Notes: a model not told the origin generated them from the letters alone. A DNA stretch of 64,000 bases from Emydura subglobosa (GCA_007922225.1 ML680055.1:771496-835495); one strand, 5' to 3'. Shown: positions 35,290 through 47,029, counted from the stretch's first letter. A program made the numbers and translations.

Positions 35290-35408
35290 TTTTAGTCTAA
35301 CTAAACTGGGTGCCAGAGGCTGAGAATAGGAGATACCAATGTGCCACCAATGCCCAAGAACCCTGCAAGTGGCTGGGGACTGACCAGGTGAGACCGGCTA
35401 TGCAGCAG

Positions 35409-36005
35409 TTCTGCAGAAAAGGACCTGGGGGTTACAGTGGATAAGAAGCTGGATATGAGTCAGCAGTGTGCCCTGGTTGTCAAGAAGGCTAACAGCATAT
35501 TGGGCTGCATTAGTAGGAGCATTGCCAGCAGATCGAGGGAAGTGATTATTCCCCTCTATTTGGCATTGGTGAGGCCTCATTTGGAGTATTGTGTCCAGTT
35601 TTGGGCCCCCCACTACAAAAAGGATGTGGAGAAGTTGGACAGAGTCCAGCGGAGGGCAACAAAAATGATTAGGGGCTGGCGCACATGATTTATGAGGAGA
35701 GGCTGAGGGAACTAGGCTTGTTTAGTCTGCAAAAGAAAAGAGTGAGGGGGGATTTGATAGCAGCCTTTAACTACCTGAAAGGGGGTTCCTGGGAGGATGG
35801 AGCTAGGCTGTTCTCAATGCTAGTAGATGACAGGACAAGGAGCAATGATCTCAAGTTGCAGTGGGGGAGGTCGAGGTTGGACATTAGGAAAAAGTTTTTC
35901 ACTAGGAGGGTGGTGAAGCACTGGAATGGGTTACCTAGGGAGCTGGTGGAATCTCCATCTTTAGAGGTTTTTAAGCTGCGGCTTGACAAAGGTTCTATAG
36001 CCATA
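35409..36005 (+). mobile_element. CR1 LINE fragment (end of ORF2)
   Basis: Plus-strand frames show the end of CR1 ORF2: [27 protein letters not shown], and after a one-base shift [13 protein letters not shown]. The element is truncated on both sides, lacking the reverse-transcriptase core and the tail. Confidence 0.88.
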
Positions 36006-36044
36006 TAAATAGAAAGAAAACCACAAAAGTAGAAGTGGGATGAC

Positions 36045-37650
36045 TAAACACTGAGGATGGGGTGGAAGTTAAGGATAATCTAGGCATGGCTGGATATATA
36101 AACCAATACTTTGCCTCCTTCGTTAATTAGGCTAATGATGATTTTTAGGACAGTGGTAGGGTGGCTAATGGGAGTGAGGATATGGAGGTAGAAATTACCA
36201 CATCCAAGGAAGAAGCCAAATTCAAACATCTTAGTGGGACTAAATTGTGGGGGGCCAGATAATCTCCATCCAAGAATATTAAAGGAACTAGCACATGAAT
36301 TTGCAAGCCCATTAGCAAGAATTTTTTATTTTAATTTGAACTCAGGGGCTGTATCTTATGACTAGAGAATTGCTAATATAGTTCCTATTTTTAAGAAAGG
36401 GGAAAAAAGTGATCCGGATAACTACAGGCCTGTTAAATTTGACCTCAGTAGTATGCAAGGTCTTGGAAAAGATTTTGAAAGAGAAACTAGTTAAGGACAT
36501 TGAGGTTAACAGTAATTGGGATAAAAGACAACATGGCTTTACAAAAAGTAGATCATGCCAGAGCAATCTGATCTCCTTTTTTGAGAAGATAACAGATATT
36601 TCAGACAAAGAGAATGCAGTGGGTCTAATTTACCTTGATTTCAGTAAGGCATTTGATACAGTTCCACATGGAGAATTATTAATTAAATTGGAAAAGATGG
36701 GGATTAGTATGAAATTGAAAGGTGGATAAGAAACTGGTTAAAGGGGACACTCCAATGGGTCATACTGGAAGGTGACCTGCCAGGCTGGAGGGAGGTTACT
36801 AATGGAGTTCCTCAGGGATCGGTCTTGGGAACAATCTTATTTAACCTTTTATTACTGGATGATCTGGATGACCTTGTAAACTGGAGTAATTGAAATAGGA
36901 TGAAATATAATAGTGGAAAGTGCAAGGTAATGCATTTAGGGACTAATAACAAGAATTTCCGCTATAAGCTAAGGACACATCTGTTGGAAGTAACAGAGGA
37001 ATAGAAGGACCTGGGCTTATTGGTTGATCACAGGATGACAATGAGCCGCCAATGTGATGTGGCCGTGAAAAAAGCTAATGGGGTCCTTGGATGCATCAGA
37101 CAAGGTATTTCCAGTAGTGATAGGGAGGTGTTAGTAGTACTGTTATTCAAGGTGCTGGTGAGACCTCATCTGGAATACTGTGTGCAATTCTGGTCCCCTA
37201 TGTTTAAGAAAGATGAATTCAAATTGAAAGAGATGCAGAGAAGGGCTACTAGGCTTATCCGTGGAATGGAAGACCTGCCTTATAAGAAATTGAGCTTGAT
37301 ACACATTTATGGAGGGGATGGTATGATGGGACAGCCTAGTTTGGCAATTGGCTGATCTTTGACTACTGGTGGTAGATATGCCAATGGCCTGTGAAGGGAT
37401 GTTATATGGGGTGGTTAGATTGGCAAAGGCTCTGGGATATTTTTCACCTTCCTCTGTAGCATGGGGCTCACTTGCTGGTGGATTCTCTGTACCTTAAAGT
37501 CTTTAAATCATTATTTGAGGACTTCAATAACTGAGTTTTAGGTTAGAGACTTATTACAGGAGTGGGTGGGTGAGATTCTGTGGCCTGTGTTGTGCAGGAG
37601 GTCAGACTGGATGATCATATTGGTCTCTTCTGACTTTAGAGTCTATGAGT
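36045..37650 (+). mobile_element. CR1 LINE with reverse-transcriptase remnant
   Basis: The order is that of CR1 ORF2: H-P-R-I-L-like block (about 36265), Y-L-D-F-S-K-A-F-D-T-V-P-H (36633-36671, reverse-transcriptase motif), then a jump at about 36860-36900 straight to K-C-K-V-M-H-L-G and the thumb region (37020-37290). The F-A-D-D catalytic block that should lie at the jump is deleted. It ends GAGTCTATGAGTC at about 37649. There are many stops. The LTR element to the right begins at its tail. Confidence 0.88.
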
Positions 37651-38459
37651 CCATGAGGACTTGTATAAAACAACCCAGCTCAACATTCCAGGAACAAAGG
37701 CCCAGAGGTCAAGAAGCGAATCCACAAAGGACCACAGTGACTTGCCTCAGGGCATGAAGGGAGCTATACACGGACATTATTTGTCACCTGACCCTGAAGG
37801 GGAAGGAGGGCACAAAGGAACATTTTTTAAAAGGAGAGACATTTTGCTGCTCTCTCTTTTCCACCTCCATCTGCAACCACCACCAAGCAACTGAAACACC
37901 GACCACAGGGAGAGGGCCTGTCTGTAGGCAGACCAGCCAACCTGTAGTGACAATCATCTAAGACTGTAAGGTTGCTGAAAGTGTTAAGCTTGGTTAAGAA
38001 TGTGATTTGCCTTTCATTTACTGTTGACCAAATCTGACATGCTTTCCTCTGACTTATAATCACTTAAAATCTTTTCATACTTAATAAATGTATATGTTTG
38101 TTTTATCTAAAGCAGTGCATTGTGTTAAGCTGGTACATATCAATTTCTTGGATAAATTGATGAACCAATGAGCTTTCAGTATGCATTGGACAGCACTGAA
38201 CATTGTAGGACGGCAGTTCCTAGGGTTGCATTTGGGACTGGTGGTGTTGCCTGGGGTCATAGCAGTGCATGATCCCAAGAGTGGCTGGCCAGAAGCACTC
38301 ACTCACTCAGTTGAGTGCAGCTTGTTTGCCATAGGCTGTGCGTGGGCTGACCCAGGAGTGGGGGTTCACACAGTGGGGCAGGGTAAGACTGGCTCCAGGA
38401 GTGAGGGATTGGGGTGACACAGCAATACACCAGTCCAGATTGCAAAGGGGAACGTCACA
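37651..38459 (+). repeat. 5' LTR of the Ty3/Gypsy element (left-truncated)
   Basis: It matches the 3' LTR from about CAGCTCAACATTCCAGG to the shared end ACGTCACA, but lacks about the first 230 bp. The missing part is replaced by a CR1 tail. It is followed at 38461 by TGGCGCAGTAGGCACAGGG, a plausible primer binding site since it starts with TGG. The tRNA is not identified. Confidence 0.85.
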
Positions 38460-38617
38460 GTGGCGCAGTAGGCACAGGGTATATGTGTACAGACTGCTAC
38501 TTTGAAAGAAGTTCACACTTTCAGCACGGATATTTGTGATTTTAAGTGGGCCTTCAGAGCAGTGGCTAAGAACAGTCAGGGAGAGGTCACAATGTTGTTG
38601 TTTTCTGTTTATTTTGG

Positions 38618-39720
38618 GTGAGGGAAAGAACCACAGGGAAATGTAACAATGCCTGCCTGGAGCTTGCAAGGCTGGAATCACAGGAGAAAAAGGAGGACCG
38701 TGAGTTTCAGAAGTGGCAGGCAGAGATGCAGCTCAAAGTAGCAGCTGCAGCCAGAGAAGCAAAGGAGGCTGCAGAGGTTGCTGCACATCAGCATGCCTTA
38801 GGGATGAAGCAGCAAAAAGCAACTTTTGCTGCAGCGGAGAAAGCCAGGGAAGCGGAGGAGAGAGCTCACCAGTGAATCATGGAGGACAAGAAGCGGGAGA
38901 GAAGATACCACCTGGAGATGGACAAACTTGAGAGCATCCCAGTATTCCTACATTCCCAGCATCTCCCTCCCCTCCTAAAACCCTCAGCTTTAATAAGCTG
39001 TGTCCTGCTTACAAAGAGACAGACTGCACTGAGGAGTACTTCACTACTTTTGAAAAGCTCTCTGAGGTACACAAGATTCCTGAGGACCAGCAAGTCCCCA
39101 CCCTCATTGCAAAATTATCTGGTAAAGCTATGTCTGTGTTTAATGAAATGCCAATTGAGGAGGCTTTAAGGTATGCTGCATTTAAAAGGGCTGTCTTGCA
39201 AAGGTTTCAAACTGCTCCTGAAGTGTACATTATGAAATTTAGAAATCTTAAAAGGGATACAGGCATGAGTCATAGTGAATACACTTATAAATTGTGTGAT
39301 TTGTTAAAGAAGTGGGTGAAAGGAAAAGGTGCTGAAACATATGATCAATTCTTTGACCTCATAGCACAAGAAAAGTTTTTAAGCATGTGTGTAGATGATG
39401 TAAGGAATAGCCTGTGGGATAAAGATTTGAAATCTATAATAGAAATGGCTGCAATGGCAGATGCCTTTAAGCAAGCACAGATGTCTATGGGCCGTAAGCC
39501 TCAGAGGGAGGGGCATAAACCCAGTTTTAAAGGGGGATCCCATTTTACCCCTATGAAAAATGAGGGTGGATGGGAGAGTAGTCAATCACACCCAAAAACC
39601 ACTCGCTCCTTGAAAACCCCACCCTAAACCACCCATGAAAGAAGAAGGCCCTAGCAGATATTACTGGTGCCACTACACTGAGCATTTGAAAAATCAATGC
39701 CTGGAGCTAAAGAGGGCTAA
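38618..39720 (+). pseudogene. Ty3/Gypsy gag remnant with SCAN-like domain
   Basis: An N-terminal Ala/Glu/Lys-rich coiled coil (38618-38872) ends in a stop. After frame changes, 39130-39480 gives a helical block with F-R-N-L, S-H-S-E-Y-T-Y-K-L, L-L-K-K-W, D-L-I-A-Q-E-K-F-L and V-R-N-S-L-W spaced as in the SCAN domain of vertebrate zinc-finger proteins, which is known to derive from gag of this kind of element. A single zinc knuckle follows (39656-39700), but its first Cys is Tyr. The gag would assemble particles; this copy cannot. Confidence 0.75.
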
Positions 39721-39787
39721 GCCTCCCCCTGCCCAAGTTAATGCAGTGATCTTAACACCTGAAGCTCCGGAGGCGCCTACTGTTTAG

Positions 39788-40243
39788 ATGATTGGCTTTG
39801 TGGGTGCTGGCCTTGAAGGGAGGGTGGAGGGGGAGGATAAGGAATTTATCAAAGACATCAAGATAAATGGCAAGGAGTCTGAAGGGTGGCAGGACTCGGG
39901 TACACAATCTTCTTTAGTCCTAGAGAGCGACATGTTACCTGGCCAGGAAGCACTAATCAAAGTAGTGGGAGGTGACAGAATTTGTGTACATGTGGCTAGA
40001 GTGCAGGTACAATGTGAAGGCTTAGAAGATAATCTAAGGGTGGGGGTGCTGGACAAGATCCCCAACAAAACGTTAATTAGGAATGACTTTCCACAGGCGG
40101 CTAAGGCTATTAGTGTGGTGACCTGCAGTGGCCAGGCATACCATGCTGAGATCGCAAGGGAGGGGGGTGAAATCCCAGGAACTGCAGCCAAGGAGGCTGG
40201 CGTCAGGTGTAGGGGGGGAATGGCTCCTGCCCGCCAAAGGTGA
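39788..40243 (+). pseudogene. Ty3/Gypsy protease remnant
   Basis: An open frame of about 150 codons contains G-W-Q-D-S-G-T-Q-S-S-L-V, a retropepsin active-site context (D-S/T-G) in the expected place after the gag knuckle. A later V-G-V-L-D segment could be the second strand of the fold. The frame stops before any reverse-transcriptase motif. Confidence 0.6.
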
Positions 40244-40439
40244 GGGAAATAACTCCTGTCACCGAAGAAGCAGTCCCTAATGTAAGCTGCCAATGTTTTG
40301 CAGATGAGCAAAGAGCAGATGCCTCTCTGGAGAACATGAGGAAGTCTCTCTGAGGGAACCCAGGGAGGGAAAACTGGGAGTGATTCTTTGAAGAGGATGG
40401 GAGGTTGTATAGGGAAGCCCCTATGGGAAAGAACAAAAG

Positions 40440-40665
40440 CCCCAGGCAATACTATAAGCAGTTGGTTTTGCCCATCCAGTACCATGATGAATTAGTGCTA
40501 TTTGCACAGGACTGCCCTTTTGCTGGACACTTGGGGGCACAAAGATCCTATGACAGGTTTTAGAAAAACTTCTATTGGCTGGGGATACAGAATGATGTAA
40601 GGAGTTACTGCAGGTCTTGTGAACTCTGCCAAAAAAGGAAAAGACCTGTAGAGCCCTAGAAAGTC
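40440..40665 (+). pseudogene. Integrase N-terminal zinc-finger remnant
   Basis: The blocks P-F-A-G-H-L-G, F-Y-W-L-G-I, and C-R-S-C-E-L-C-Q-K are those of the H2C2 finger before a Gypsy integrase. The first His is missing and a stop interrupts the helix. It marks where the deletion between protease and integrase ends. Confidence 0.65.
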
Positions 40666-40712
40666 CCCCTATGCCCCTTGCCTGAATACAAGAGGCATTC
40701 ACGAGGGTAGCA

Positions 40713-41360
40713 ATGGACACTGTAGGCCCTATGCCTCAGCCCACATGCAGGGGGAATAAGTATATTTTAGTAGTGGTGGATTTTGCCACCAGATACCCCG
40801 AGGCAGTGACTTTGTCTAATATTGAGGCAGAAACTGTGGCAAGACCGCTCCTCACTATTTTCAGTAGGGTAAGTTTCCCCAAAGAGATTTTGTCTTACCG
40901 TGGGTTGAACTTCATGTCACAGCTGTTCATTGAGCTGTGGAAATTATGTGGGATAAAGCAATTGAAGACCACCCCATATCACCCAGAAGCCAATGGATTG
41001 GTAGAGGGGTTTAATGGAACCCTAAAATCCATGCTAGGAATGTATGCAAACAAGAGGGGACAAAACTGGGACACATTGTTACCGTTCCTGCTGTTTGCAT
41101 ACAGAGAGGTGCCTCAGAAGTCAACAGGGTTTTCCCCATTTGATCTTTTATATGAGAAGAAGATGAGGGGGCTCCTAGACCTCATCAGAGACTCCAGGGA
41201 GGGAGGCTTTGAGATAAGGGATGAGCCGGTGACTGAATATGTACAGAAGGTCAGGAAGGAGTTGAAAGATATGATGTATGTGGTTCAGGCAAACCTCGAA
41301 GACAGTCAGGCCAGACAAAAGGTGTGGTATGATAAAATACTTGTAAATGCTCTTTTATAA
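40713..41360 (+). pseudogene. Ty3/Gypsy integrase core, catalytically broken
   Basis: This is the longest intact frame of the element (215 codons). It shows the integrase catalytic core: D-T-V-G-P at codons 2-6 (first Asp), S-Y-R-G-L-N-F-M at 61-68 where the second catalytic Asp is Tyr62, and G-L-V-E-G-F at 95-100 with the Glu at 98, the right 35-residue gap. The C-terminal part (Q-A-R-Q-K-V-W-Y-D) fits the family. It probably lost activity through Tyr62 before or after losing its reverse transcriptase. Confidence 0.88.
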
Positions 41361-41517
41361 TGGGAGACCTGGTATTGGTGTTGAACCCTGCAAGAAAATT
41401 TAAAATGCTAAAGTCAGCTTTTTTCAACAAAACAGTGCTGGCATACATAGTGAAATCACACCCACCTCCACCCCCAACAAACGTGCCTTGTTTTTTCGAC
41501 AAAATAAAACCACCTCT

Positions 41518-42712
41518 TGTGACACCCTGAACCCCCATGGGCACCCTTATAGTGTAATTGTGTAGTGTTTAATGCAGAGTATGTCATGTGAGATGTTTTT
41601 GGAATGCTCATGATGCACATAATTATGTGTATAGTTATGAGGTTTCATTATGTGATACTCCCAAAGATGTGTCCTCATAGCCTAAAACATACAGGCTCTC
41701 TAGGAGCAGAGGGGTAGTTCACACCTCATTAAGGCATGTATAGAACAAACTCAGCTCAGCATTCCAGGAACAAAGGACTGGCCTAGACATCAACAAAGGA
41801 ACCATGATAAGATGATGCTCACTGATTCAGGACATGGATGAAACCATACAAGGGCATTGTTTGTCATCTGACCCTGAAGGGGGAGGGGCAAAGATCCAGA
41901 GGGGAGAAGGAACATTTTAAAAAGAGGAGACATTTTGCCATGATCTCTCTCTTCCACCTCCATCTACAAACATCACCACGCAACTGAAGTGCGGACCAAA
42001 GGGGACAGCCTGGCTGAAGGGAAACCAGCCAACCTGTGGTGAGAAACACCGAAGTTTGTAAAATTGCTGAAAGTGTTAAGCTTAGTTTAAACAACGAGAG
42101 TTCTGGGGCACTTTAAAGACTAACAAATTTAATATTTGCAGTTGTTAGTCTTTAAAGTGCCACAGAACTCTCATTGTTTTTGCTGTATACAGACTAACAC
42201 GGCTACCCCTCTGGAAGCTTAGTTTAGAATGCGTTTTGCTTTGTTTTCTCTTGATCAAATCGGACGTGCTACCTTTTGACTTATAATCACTTAAAATCCT
42301 TCTGTAGTTAATACATTACTTTGTTTTATCTAAACCAGTGCATTTGGTTTGAAGTGTGTGGGAGACTTCGCTGTGGGTAACACGGCTAGTGCATACCAAT
42401 TTCTTTGTTAAACTGATGAACTATTATGAACTTACAGTGTTCATGGACAGCACGAACATTGTAAGATGGAAGTTCCACAGGTTGCATCTGGGACTGGGGG
42501 TACTGACTGGGCCACTCTGTTGTATAATCCAAAGAGTGGCTGGTTAGAACCAATCACTCACAGTTAAGAGCAGCTTGCTTCCTGGTGGCTGTGCATGGAC
42601 ACCCCAGGAGCGGGGGTTCTCACAGCAGAGCAGGATAAAATAGGCTCTAGGAGTGAGGGATTGGGGTGACACAGCAATACACCAGTCCAGATTGCACAAG
42701 CGGAACGTCACA
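41518..42712 (+). repeat. 3' LTR of the Ty3/Gypsy element
   Basis: It starts TGTGACACCC and ends ACGTCACA, so the ends are inverted (TGTGAC / GTCACA). A 125-bp foldback is inserted at 42090-42214. Without that, it is about 1.06 kb and aligns with the 5' LTR over most of its length with many substitutions, indicating an old insertion. The region just before it is pyrimidine-rich rather than a clean polypurine tract. Confidence 0.85.
42090..42214 (-). mobile_element. 125-bp foldback insertion with 12-bp target duplication
   Basis: The insert lies between two perfect copies of AAGCTTAGTTTA (42078-42089 and 42215-42226) in the 3' LTR. It contains 35-bp arms built on GGCACTTTAAAGACTAACAA and its reverse complement, then TGTATACAGACTAACACGGC. 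It is the same unit as the arms of the 22.8-kb Penelope foldback, minus the middle. Confidence 0.85.
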
Positions 42713-43430
42713 GCTCGACAAGAGGTAAAGGGCTTTTGTCGGAATAGCTGGACAACACAGCGTCAATGTAGACACTGCATCCCCTTACATCGGTGGTGGT
42801 GCTGTCACACTTGTGACATTAACAAGAAAGTGGAAACCAGGGTGGCTGGTTCCCAATCCTGGCTGCGAGTGGGGTGAGAAGCCCAGGCTGCTGCAAGCCA
42901 CGGCAGCCAGTTCCCGGTCCTGGCTGGGAGTGGGGCGAGGAGCCCAGGCTGCTGGTTCCCGGTCCTGGCTGCAAGGGGCAGCCATATCAATTTCACAGCT
43001 CAGCCATATAATTCACAAGGCTGCCCATGCAAGGAGCAGGTGGAGAAGCTCCCTCACTTTGTGCTGCGGCTCCTAGCCAAGAGCAGAGACCAACAGCCCC
43101 AGCTTCTTGCCCTGCTCCCAACCCAGGGCTGCTGGTCTCTGCTCTCCTGGGCCAGAAGTCCAGGAGCTTCTCCACTGGCTCCCTGTGGGGCAGCCTTGTC
43201 AATTACACAGCTGAGCCGTGAAATTGACATGGTTGCCCATTCCAACTTAGATCGAGGAACGGAGAAATTCCCAGGTGGCGGCTCTCAACTGGGACCAGGG
43301 AGAGGAGAAGTCCCCACATGACCGCTTTCAGGTGAGAGTGGGAGGGTAGCCCACAGGGAGCCCAGTAGCCTGTGGGTTCCTGGCAGAGAGCTGAGTAACG
43401 GGGCATGCCTTGGTATGCAGCCTTGATACA
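42713..43430. repeat. GC-rich MITE-like repeat block
   Basis: TCCCGGTCCTGGCTG-type units occur three times between 42850 and 42975. 43020-43200 holds inverted GAGAAGCTCC / GGAGCTTCTCC arms, and AGCTGAGCCGTGAAATTGAC near 43212 mirrors words at 42990-43010. The block looks like one or two foldback MITEs. It has no gene. Confidence 0.45.
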
Positions 43431-43434
43431 GAAT

Positions 43435-46400
43435 GTTATCCATCTAGAGATGGTCTGTAGACACCACTTGCCCCTTCATGCAGTCCGCATATGACATGAA
43501 CCCATGATGCGAAACATGAAACTGTTTAATCCTGTCTAGATAAAAGGCTAGATATTGCCTGACATCCAGAGCATGGAGAGACTATTCTTCCGGTGAAAAG
43601 TGTGGCTTAGGAAAAAACACAGGCTGACAGAGAACGGTACACTGACAATGTTGTTCTCCTACCACAAAATGTAGAAACTTCCTGTGGCTCAGCAAAACGG
43701 CCATATGAAAGTGAACATCCTGACAGTCCTAAGTAGCACACCAGTCATTCTGACACATCACAGGAAAGCTAATTGAGTGACCAGGACACACAGGTTAAGA
43801 ATAGGTCTCATCCTGCCCTTGGATTTTGTTATCAGGAAGTATCAGGAATGAAAACCCTGGTGTTCTCATGGAACCGCCTTCACTGCTCCCAACTTCAACA
43901 GAGAGCTGACCTGCTCAATGAGCAGTGTCTTGTGAGAGGGACGGGGATGGTGGGTGGGAAGGGGGCGTGGAAAGGAACTGGACTGCATAGCTCGATGGGA
44001 CCCCGCTATCTCAGGTAATTGAGTCCCAAGCACCGAAAAGCAGGCCAACCTCCCCCACAAAGAGACAGGGGACGTGGAGGGGACAGAGGAAAGACTGGAC
44101 CAGTATTCTGGACGAAGGATTCAAAATGGGCACTTCGACTGTGCCACAGGAAAGCATAAGAAATATCCACGGATTCTATCCTTCTTTCTAGGATAGTTCT
44201 ATGTTCTCTGGGGGTAATGGCTGCGCAAAGGAGTGCTGTGGGCAACATTGCTGCTGCTGCTTCACCCCACAGTGGAGTCTTTGCACAGACTGTGTGTACA
44301 CTCCAAAACAGTGTTTCTCAATCTTTTAAGTAGCAAGTACCCACTAACTTCTGAAAATTTTAATAAGTACCCCAACACTCAATTTTTCACTCTGGGAGGT
44401 AGGACCGGGTAGGAAGCTGGGTTCACTGGGTTTTTCACCACATACCCCCTGCCTGTGTCTCACGTACCCCTGGTTGAGAAACTATGCTCCAAAGAACTCA
44501 AGGTAGCCTAGGAATCCTTGAAGGAGTGCGAGGTCTCATCCCAGCTTGTCTGAGAACAAGACTTGGCCATCAAAGGGCGTGTCTTCAATGGCTTGCTGGA
44601 CATCTAGAGTGATCCCAGAGTTTTATTACTAAGGCCATGACCCTGACCGCAGCATCCACAACATCAAACATGGACCATGGGGACATTTTGGCCATCAAAT
44701 AGCCTTCCACAACAAACACCCGGAACTCCTCAAGCAAGGCCTCGGGCAACTGCTCCTCAAATTAAGCCATGGCTGACCGATTGAGGAAATCATGCTTGGC
44801 CAGCAAAGCTTATTAATTGGGAATCCTCATCTATAATTGATAAGGTATAAATTCAACTACTTGGAGTCTCTATCTTCTGGGGTAAGATTGAACCTTCCCT
44901 ACCAGACTCTGTCATTTACCACCATTACTATCAGGGAGGAATTTGGGGATGGCAGGTAATAGAACCCCTCATATCTCTGCATGGGAACAAAGTAGTGCTT
45001 TTCCATGCGTCTTGCCACTGGCAATACAGAGGCTGGTGTACTCCACATGGCTCTCACCAGCTTGAGTACAGCATCATTGATCGGGGGGGGAGCTACTATC
45101 CTGGGAACAGTGGGCTGTAAAATATTCACCAATTTGTGTGTGTTCTATTGAAGGGACTCCACCTGGATGCCCAGAGATGTGGCTATGTGGTGTAAGAGTT
45201 CCTGGTATGCCTTAAAGACCTCCAGGAGAGATGGGGAAGATGAACTAGGCAACATGGTATCATCTGGCGATGAGAACAAAGGTCGGGCTGAACCACAACT
45301 GGCTCTCGCTTCCAGGAAGACGTACCCAGGAGGAAGGACTCTGGCGGTTCCACAGGGAGGAAGACCACTGATGCCTGGGCTGATCAAAGCCACCACCATC
45401 AACCTGGCGGGTGACTTGGCTTTGATTGAGACGAAGAGTGGGATCTGCATTAACGAGGAGCATCCTACTGAGAACGATATGGCTGATATGGTGTCCTGCA
45501 GGGGCTGGGCCAGAGACAACTCCAACTCAGAATCAGAGCCCCGGGGTCTTGGCAGCATGGGTGGAGTCACCATAGGAGCCAATACACAGGGAGCCAATAG
45601 GCAGTTCAATTCATCTGTTGCCCAGAACAAGGTGTGAATCAGTAACTCTGATGAAGGTGGTAACATTGGTACTGAGCATGCCAGTGCCACAGGCACTGTT
45701 GGTCCCACTGGAAACAGCGATACCGGAGCACCCAAAAAAGTGGTGAGTGCTACCATGACAGCACTTGCAGAGTAGAATGCAGCGGTGCCAAAGAGGGTCC
45801 TGGTGTCAACGTTCCCCGCACCAATTCCAGTACCAGCTTCATCTGCACCACAGAAAGCAGAGCATCTGGGTGTGGTGCTGACAGACACGGAGGTTCAATG
45901 GCTCACTCCATAGGAGGGGCCACAGGTGGCGCAGTCCTGGGAAAGTCCTGGACCAATAGTGAGGTCAGGACCAAAAAGTAGAGGAGGTCTGCAGCTGCCT
46001 GTCTACCGACGACATGGACACAGTCGGTACCAGCATCTCCCTCATCAGTACCGGACTCAACAGAAGTCTGTAGGTCAGAACCAGAGTCAATGGCACGGGG
46101 TTTCCGTGCTTCCCACTCGGAAGCAGGGAAGGGTCAGAGGTACCCACCACCATCCTGCATGCCCAAACCATGCCAGTCTGCGCTTTCCCTAGGGGAGGAA
46201 AAGGTGTTAACCCATGACCTGGAGCAGTCCAAATAGTCTTACGAGACCTCTTTCTCAGCGCCAATGACAGAGAATGGCTCCTCTCTCTCTTCAGTGAGAT
46301 GCCTTCCCAGGAATGGGTGGCAGCAGCGCTCTTCGAGCCCAAGATCCAAGCTCTAATCTTCAGCCCAAGGAGGGCCTCGGTACTGGATCAAGCCACCTGG

Positions 46401-46870
46401 CCTGTTCAAGCAAGTGCTGCTTGAGGTGAAGGTCCTGTGTCACATAAGTCCGTTTCTTAAACGATTTACAAATCAAACAGTGCTCTTTCAGATGGGCATA
46501 GCCGAGACAAAGCAAGCACCATGTGGGGGGGTCATTGTTGGGGATTGCCCCTCCACATGAAGGACACTTTTTAAACCCCAGTGAGGGCATCACCTGGCAA
46601 CACTAACTAGCAACTAACACTACCTAACTACTTACTAACACTAGCTGTATACAATAAACTAGGATGAGACGAAATGTGAGGTTGTCAGATCACAGACCCC
46701 TGACTCCAGCCATGGGCGGTGAAAAGGAAATGAGGTGGGTCGGGGCAGCTCCACCTCATATAGCTAGGGGAGGGGCCACAACTACGAACTCTGCCCCCTG
46801 TGGGTACTGCTAGGCAAAAGGCTCTGGCTCGGGCATGCACACACCTAAGTGGAATACACGTCTGCATCTA
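43435..46870 (-). mobile_element. DIRS-like retrotransposon remnant with long gag
   Basis: On the minus strand the gag starts near 46593 with C-P-S-C, D-P-P, C-L-L-C-L-G-Y-A-H and C-L-I-C-K-S-F. A long acidic Ser/Pro-rich middle follows (45145-45888). A C-terminal block at 44899-45132 contains W-S-T-P-A-S-V-L-P-V-A and K-H-Y-F-V-P, as in the DIRS gag related to LAP2alpha. Alanine-rich codons continue to about 44580. The 5' leader is at 46600-46870. A hAT MITE sits in the 3' part. Stops and shifts make it non-functional. No tyrosine recombinase or reverse transcriptase was recognised in the 43435-44270 part. Confidence 0.7.
44309..44486. mobile_element. hAT-type MITE inserted in the DIRS-like remnant
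   Basis: It begins CAGTGTTTCTCAATC and ends with the inverse (GGTTGAGAAACTATG). It is flanked by CTCCAAAA (44301-44308) and CTCCAAAG (44487-44494), an 8-bp duplication with one mismatch. It is 178 bp with no coding capacity. Confidence 0.7.
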
Positions 46871-47029
46871 TTCAAAGAAAAACTCCACGGTCCCTGCCAA
46901 TCTGACTTGAAAGAAAGTTTCTTCCTGACCCTTGCAGGCAACCTGTTGAAGCCCTACAGCATGAGATTTGATTATAGTTGCCTACAGGCACAGCTCCAAA
47001 TGTTATGAGCATGTAGAGGGCAATGCAAG

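Larger units (their letters stand above)
37651..42712 (+). mobile_element. Ty3/Gypsy-type LTR retrotransposon, deleted and inactive
   Basis: Two related LTRs (37651-38459, 41518-42712) enclose in order a coiled-coil plus SCAN-like gag, a degenerate zinc knuckle, an aspartic-protease remnant, an HHCC-like finger and an integrase. The reverse transcriptase and RNase H that should lie between protease and integrase are missing: only about 200 bp separate them. Frameshifts break gag, and the integrase lacks one catalytic acid. The gene order fits Metaviridae (Ty3/Gypsy). No envelope gene is present. Confidence 0.85.

Noticed and set aside
45167..45637. 156-codon plus-strand open frame
   Set aside because: It is the antisense shadow of the DIRS-like gag on the minus strand.
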